Positions 62,736 to 64,000 of a stretch of 64,000 nt of DNA are shown here, piece after piece. The notes below the pieces were generated by a model. That model had not been told where the DNA came from. It did no database searches and saw only the letters and a program-made list of their open reading frames with translations. How positions within the stretch are numbered: the stretch's first letter is position 1; every line of letters starts with the position of its first letter. Source of the DNA: Hallerella succinigenes (GTDB lineage: Bacteria > Fibrobacterota > Fibrobacteria > Fibrobacterales > Fibrobacteraceae). A program made the position numbers and the translations under genes. The stretch is taken from contig NZ_PGEX01000001.1 in NCBI RefSeq assembly GCF_002797675.1, forward strand, positions 1,054,001 through 1,118,000. The letters run 5' to 3'.

Positions 62736-63668
62736 TATTGGTTGATGTTGTGATTGAGAGTCACGATGGCTTCGTAATCTTCTTTGGATGTCGGAACAAA
62801 TCTTGCACCGGGAACTTTGATGACCTTTGCAAAGTACGCTGCGTTATCGTATGTCGTCAAAAAGCGGACAAGCTTTGTTTTGAGTTCCGGAGAAACCGTT
62901 TTGCCGATGATCATCGCCTCTGCAGGAATCGGTGATGAAGAATGGATAATCTTGACAGCACCTTCTTTCGCATTGCCGTTTGCAATTTCCGAAGCGAGAA
63001 TCTGGTCGGAAATCGGGACTACATCGACGTCCCCCTTGATAACCGCCTGCAGACCTGCCTGATGTTTGCCGGAGAAGCTGACCGCTTCAAAGAATTCCCC
63101 GTTCGTATGAATGATGTCGGAATTCAACTTTTCTGCGGGGAATGCGTTCATGATTTCCGATGTCGGTACCAGATTTCCCGATGTCGAGTTGGGATCGACA
63201 AAGGCGATCTTTTTACCCTTGGCATCGCGGAGGGTGTTGATCCTTTCATTGTCGCTTTTCGCGATAAAGACGGAGCGGTACGTGGCGAGCTTTTTGTCTC
63301 CGTTGGGAGCCTTCATTACGATCGGTTCCGCGTTCGCACGTTCCAATGGCAAGGGCGACGGAAAGTGCTCCGAGATAAGCCATATCAGCCTTGCCCGTGC
63401 GAAGTGCTTCGATGATTGCGTTATAGTCCGAAGCCTGAATTTCCTTCACTTCCATTCCGAGAGCCATACCGAGGTCTTTCGCAAGACCGTTGCGCGCATC
63501 GGTACTCTGTTCCGTGGATTCGTTCGGAGCATAAGCAATAGTGAACGTTTTTTTCGCGGACGCTTCACTGCAACCGTAAATCGAGAAGATGCAAGCCGCC
63601 AAAATGATTGTCGATTTCAGCAGGAAGATGGCGAACAGTTTTAATTGGGTAATGGGATTCAAATTCAT
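62735..63668 (-). pseudogene. phnD: Phosphonate-type substrate-binding lipoprotein PhnD, frameshifted
   Basis: Two frames make one PhnD. The first (from the ATG at 63668, AAAGGAG 7 nt upstream) gives a signal peptide with lipobox IYGC and then FTIAYAPNESTEQSTDARNG and KADMAYLGALSVAL. Near 63346-63352 the register changes; the second frame continues ERANAEPIVMKAPNGDKKLA, FVDPNSTSGNLVPTSEI and VVPISDQILASEIANG, ending at 62735. One extra or missing base explains the break, and there is no homopolymer at the site. Without correction the transporter would lack its binding protein. The 309-residue repaired protein would be normal for the family. Confidence 0.82.
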
Positions 63669-63671
63669 CGT

Positions 63672-64000
63672 TTACTCCTTTATCCTGTTGAGGATTTGTA
63701 AAACGTTTTCGGTTGTGAGTGGAATAGGGTTGTTATCCGCGCGCCCCCGGGTCATACTTTTTTCCGCAGCTTCCTTTAAGGATGCGTCTGTTGCCCCCCA
63801 TTTGGAAAGTCGTGTTTCAAAACCCGCTGCGGAGAGGTACTTTTCAATCAAAGGCTGAATTTCGTCGATCGATTCGACGCCAAAACTTTCCAAAAGACGA
63901 GGAAGGTTTGAAATCATCGGCTCGTTCAATTTGAAAACCCCACCTAAGAGCAGAGCCACGGCGACTCCGTGCGGAATGTGATAAAGCATCGTCAGCGGAT
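63672..64000 (-). CDS. Iron-containing alcohol dehydrogenase, C-terminal part (runs off right edge)
   Basis: The minus frame is open from the window edge to the stop at 63672, about 109 codons. PLTMLYHIPHGVAVALLLGG is the family's C-terminal iron-binding region (His in IPHG). The stop lies 3 bp before phnD, whose ribosome-binding site is inside this gene, so they are co-transcribed. In phosphonate loci such dehydrogenases often act as phosphonoacetaldehyde reductases; that reading is inferred from context, since the catalytic N-terminus is not visible. Confidence 0.8.
   Translation of the reverse strand, partial: PLTMLYHIPHGVAVALLLGGVFKLNEPMISNLPRLLESFGVESIDEIQPLIEKYLSAAGFETRLSKWGATDASLKEAAEKSMTRGRADNNPIPLTTENVLQILNRIKE

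Overview
The window looks like a chromosomal segment from a Fibrobacter-like bacterium (family Fibrobacteraceae). Evidence: two lipoproteins carry the Fibrobacter-type FISUMP domain, two secreted proteins have a sorting-tail-like C-terminus, there is a CotH-type lipoprotein, and the cell envelope is Gram-negative (lipoproteins, outer-membrane beta-barrels, porin). I saw no rRNA, tRNA, CRISPR array or intact insertion sequence. Both ends cut through genes: a type III restriction subunit on the left and an iron-containing alcohol dehydrogenase on the right.

Layout. 1-9,892 is a defence island on the minus strand: a SNF2-type helicase, a DUF4391 protein, a type III Mod methyltransferase, an AAA/DUF4143 ATPase wedged in with its own repeat-rich upstream region, and the Res subunit. 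10.4-20.7 kb is mixed housekeeping: trmO, a UshA-like nucleotidase lipoprotein, rhlE, a flavoprotein, CotH, a LysR regulator divergent from a FISUMP lipoprotein, a YidE/AspT-type transporter and xth. 20.8-26.4 kb is a phosphate locus (pstS divergent from porin-pstC-pstA-pstB-phoU), bracketed by xth on the left and a 186-bp xth fragment in direct orientation on the right. 26.4-33.7 kb holds a FISUMP gene broken at an A8 tract, trpB, an outer-membrane protein, a beta-lactamase-family hydrolase, a NUDIX enzyme, ispF and two tandem carbohydrate-binding-like secreted paralogues, one frameshifted. 33.9-48.2 kb is a nuoB-to-nuoN complex I operon without nuoA, with unusual extensions on several subunits. 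48.6-60.3 kb has a pectate-lyase-fold protein, rarA, a beta-barrel protein with a PhoB/PhoR-like two-component pair, a phosphofructokinase and a TPR-like protein. The last part (57.3-64 kb, minus strand) is a tight run adh-phnD-phnC-phnE-phnE-ppk-ppx.

Phosphorus is a recurring theme: high-affinity phosphate uptake (pst-phoU), a periplasmic nucleotidase, phosphonate-type import, and polyphosphate synthesis and breakdown, the last two apparently in one transcription unit. Short REP-like elements sharing GTCATTGCGAG and GAAGCAATC ends are scattered between genes. Four genes are interrupted by single frameshifts or a stop (11.3, 27.0, 33.15 and 63.35 kb). Real decay, phase variation and assembly error cannot be separated from the sequence alone.
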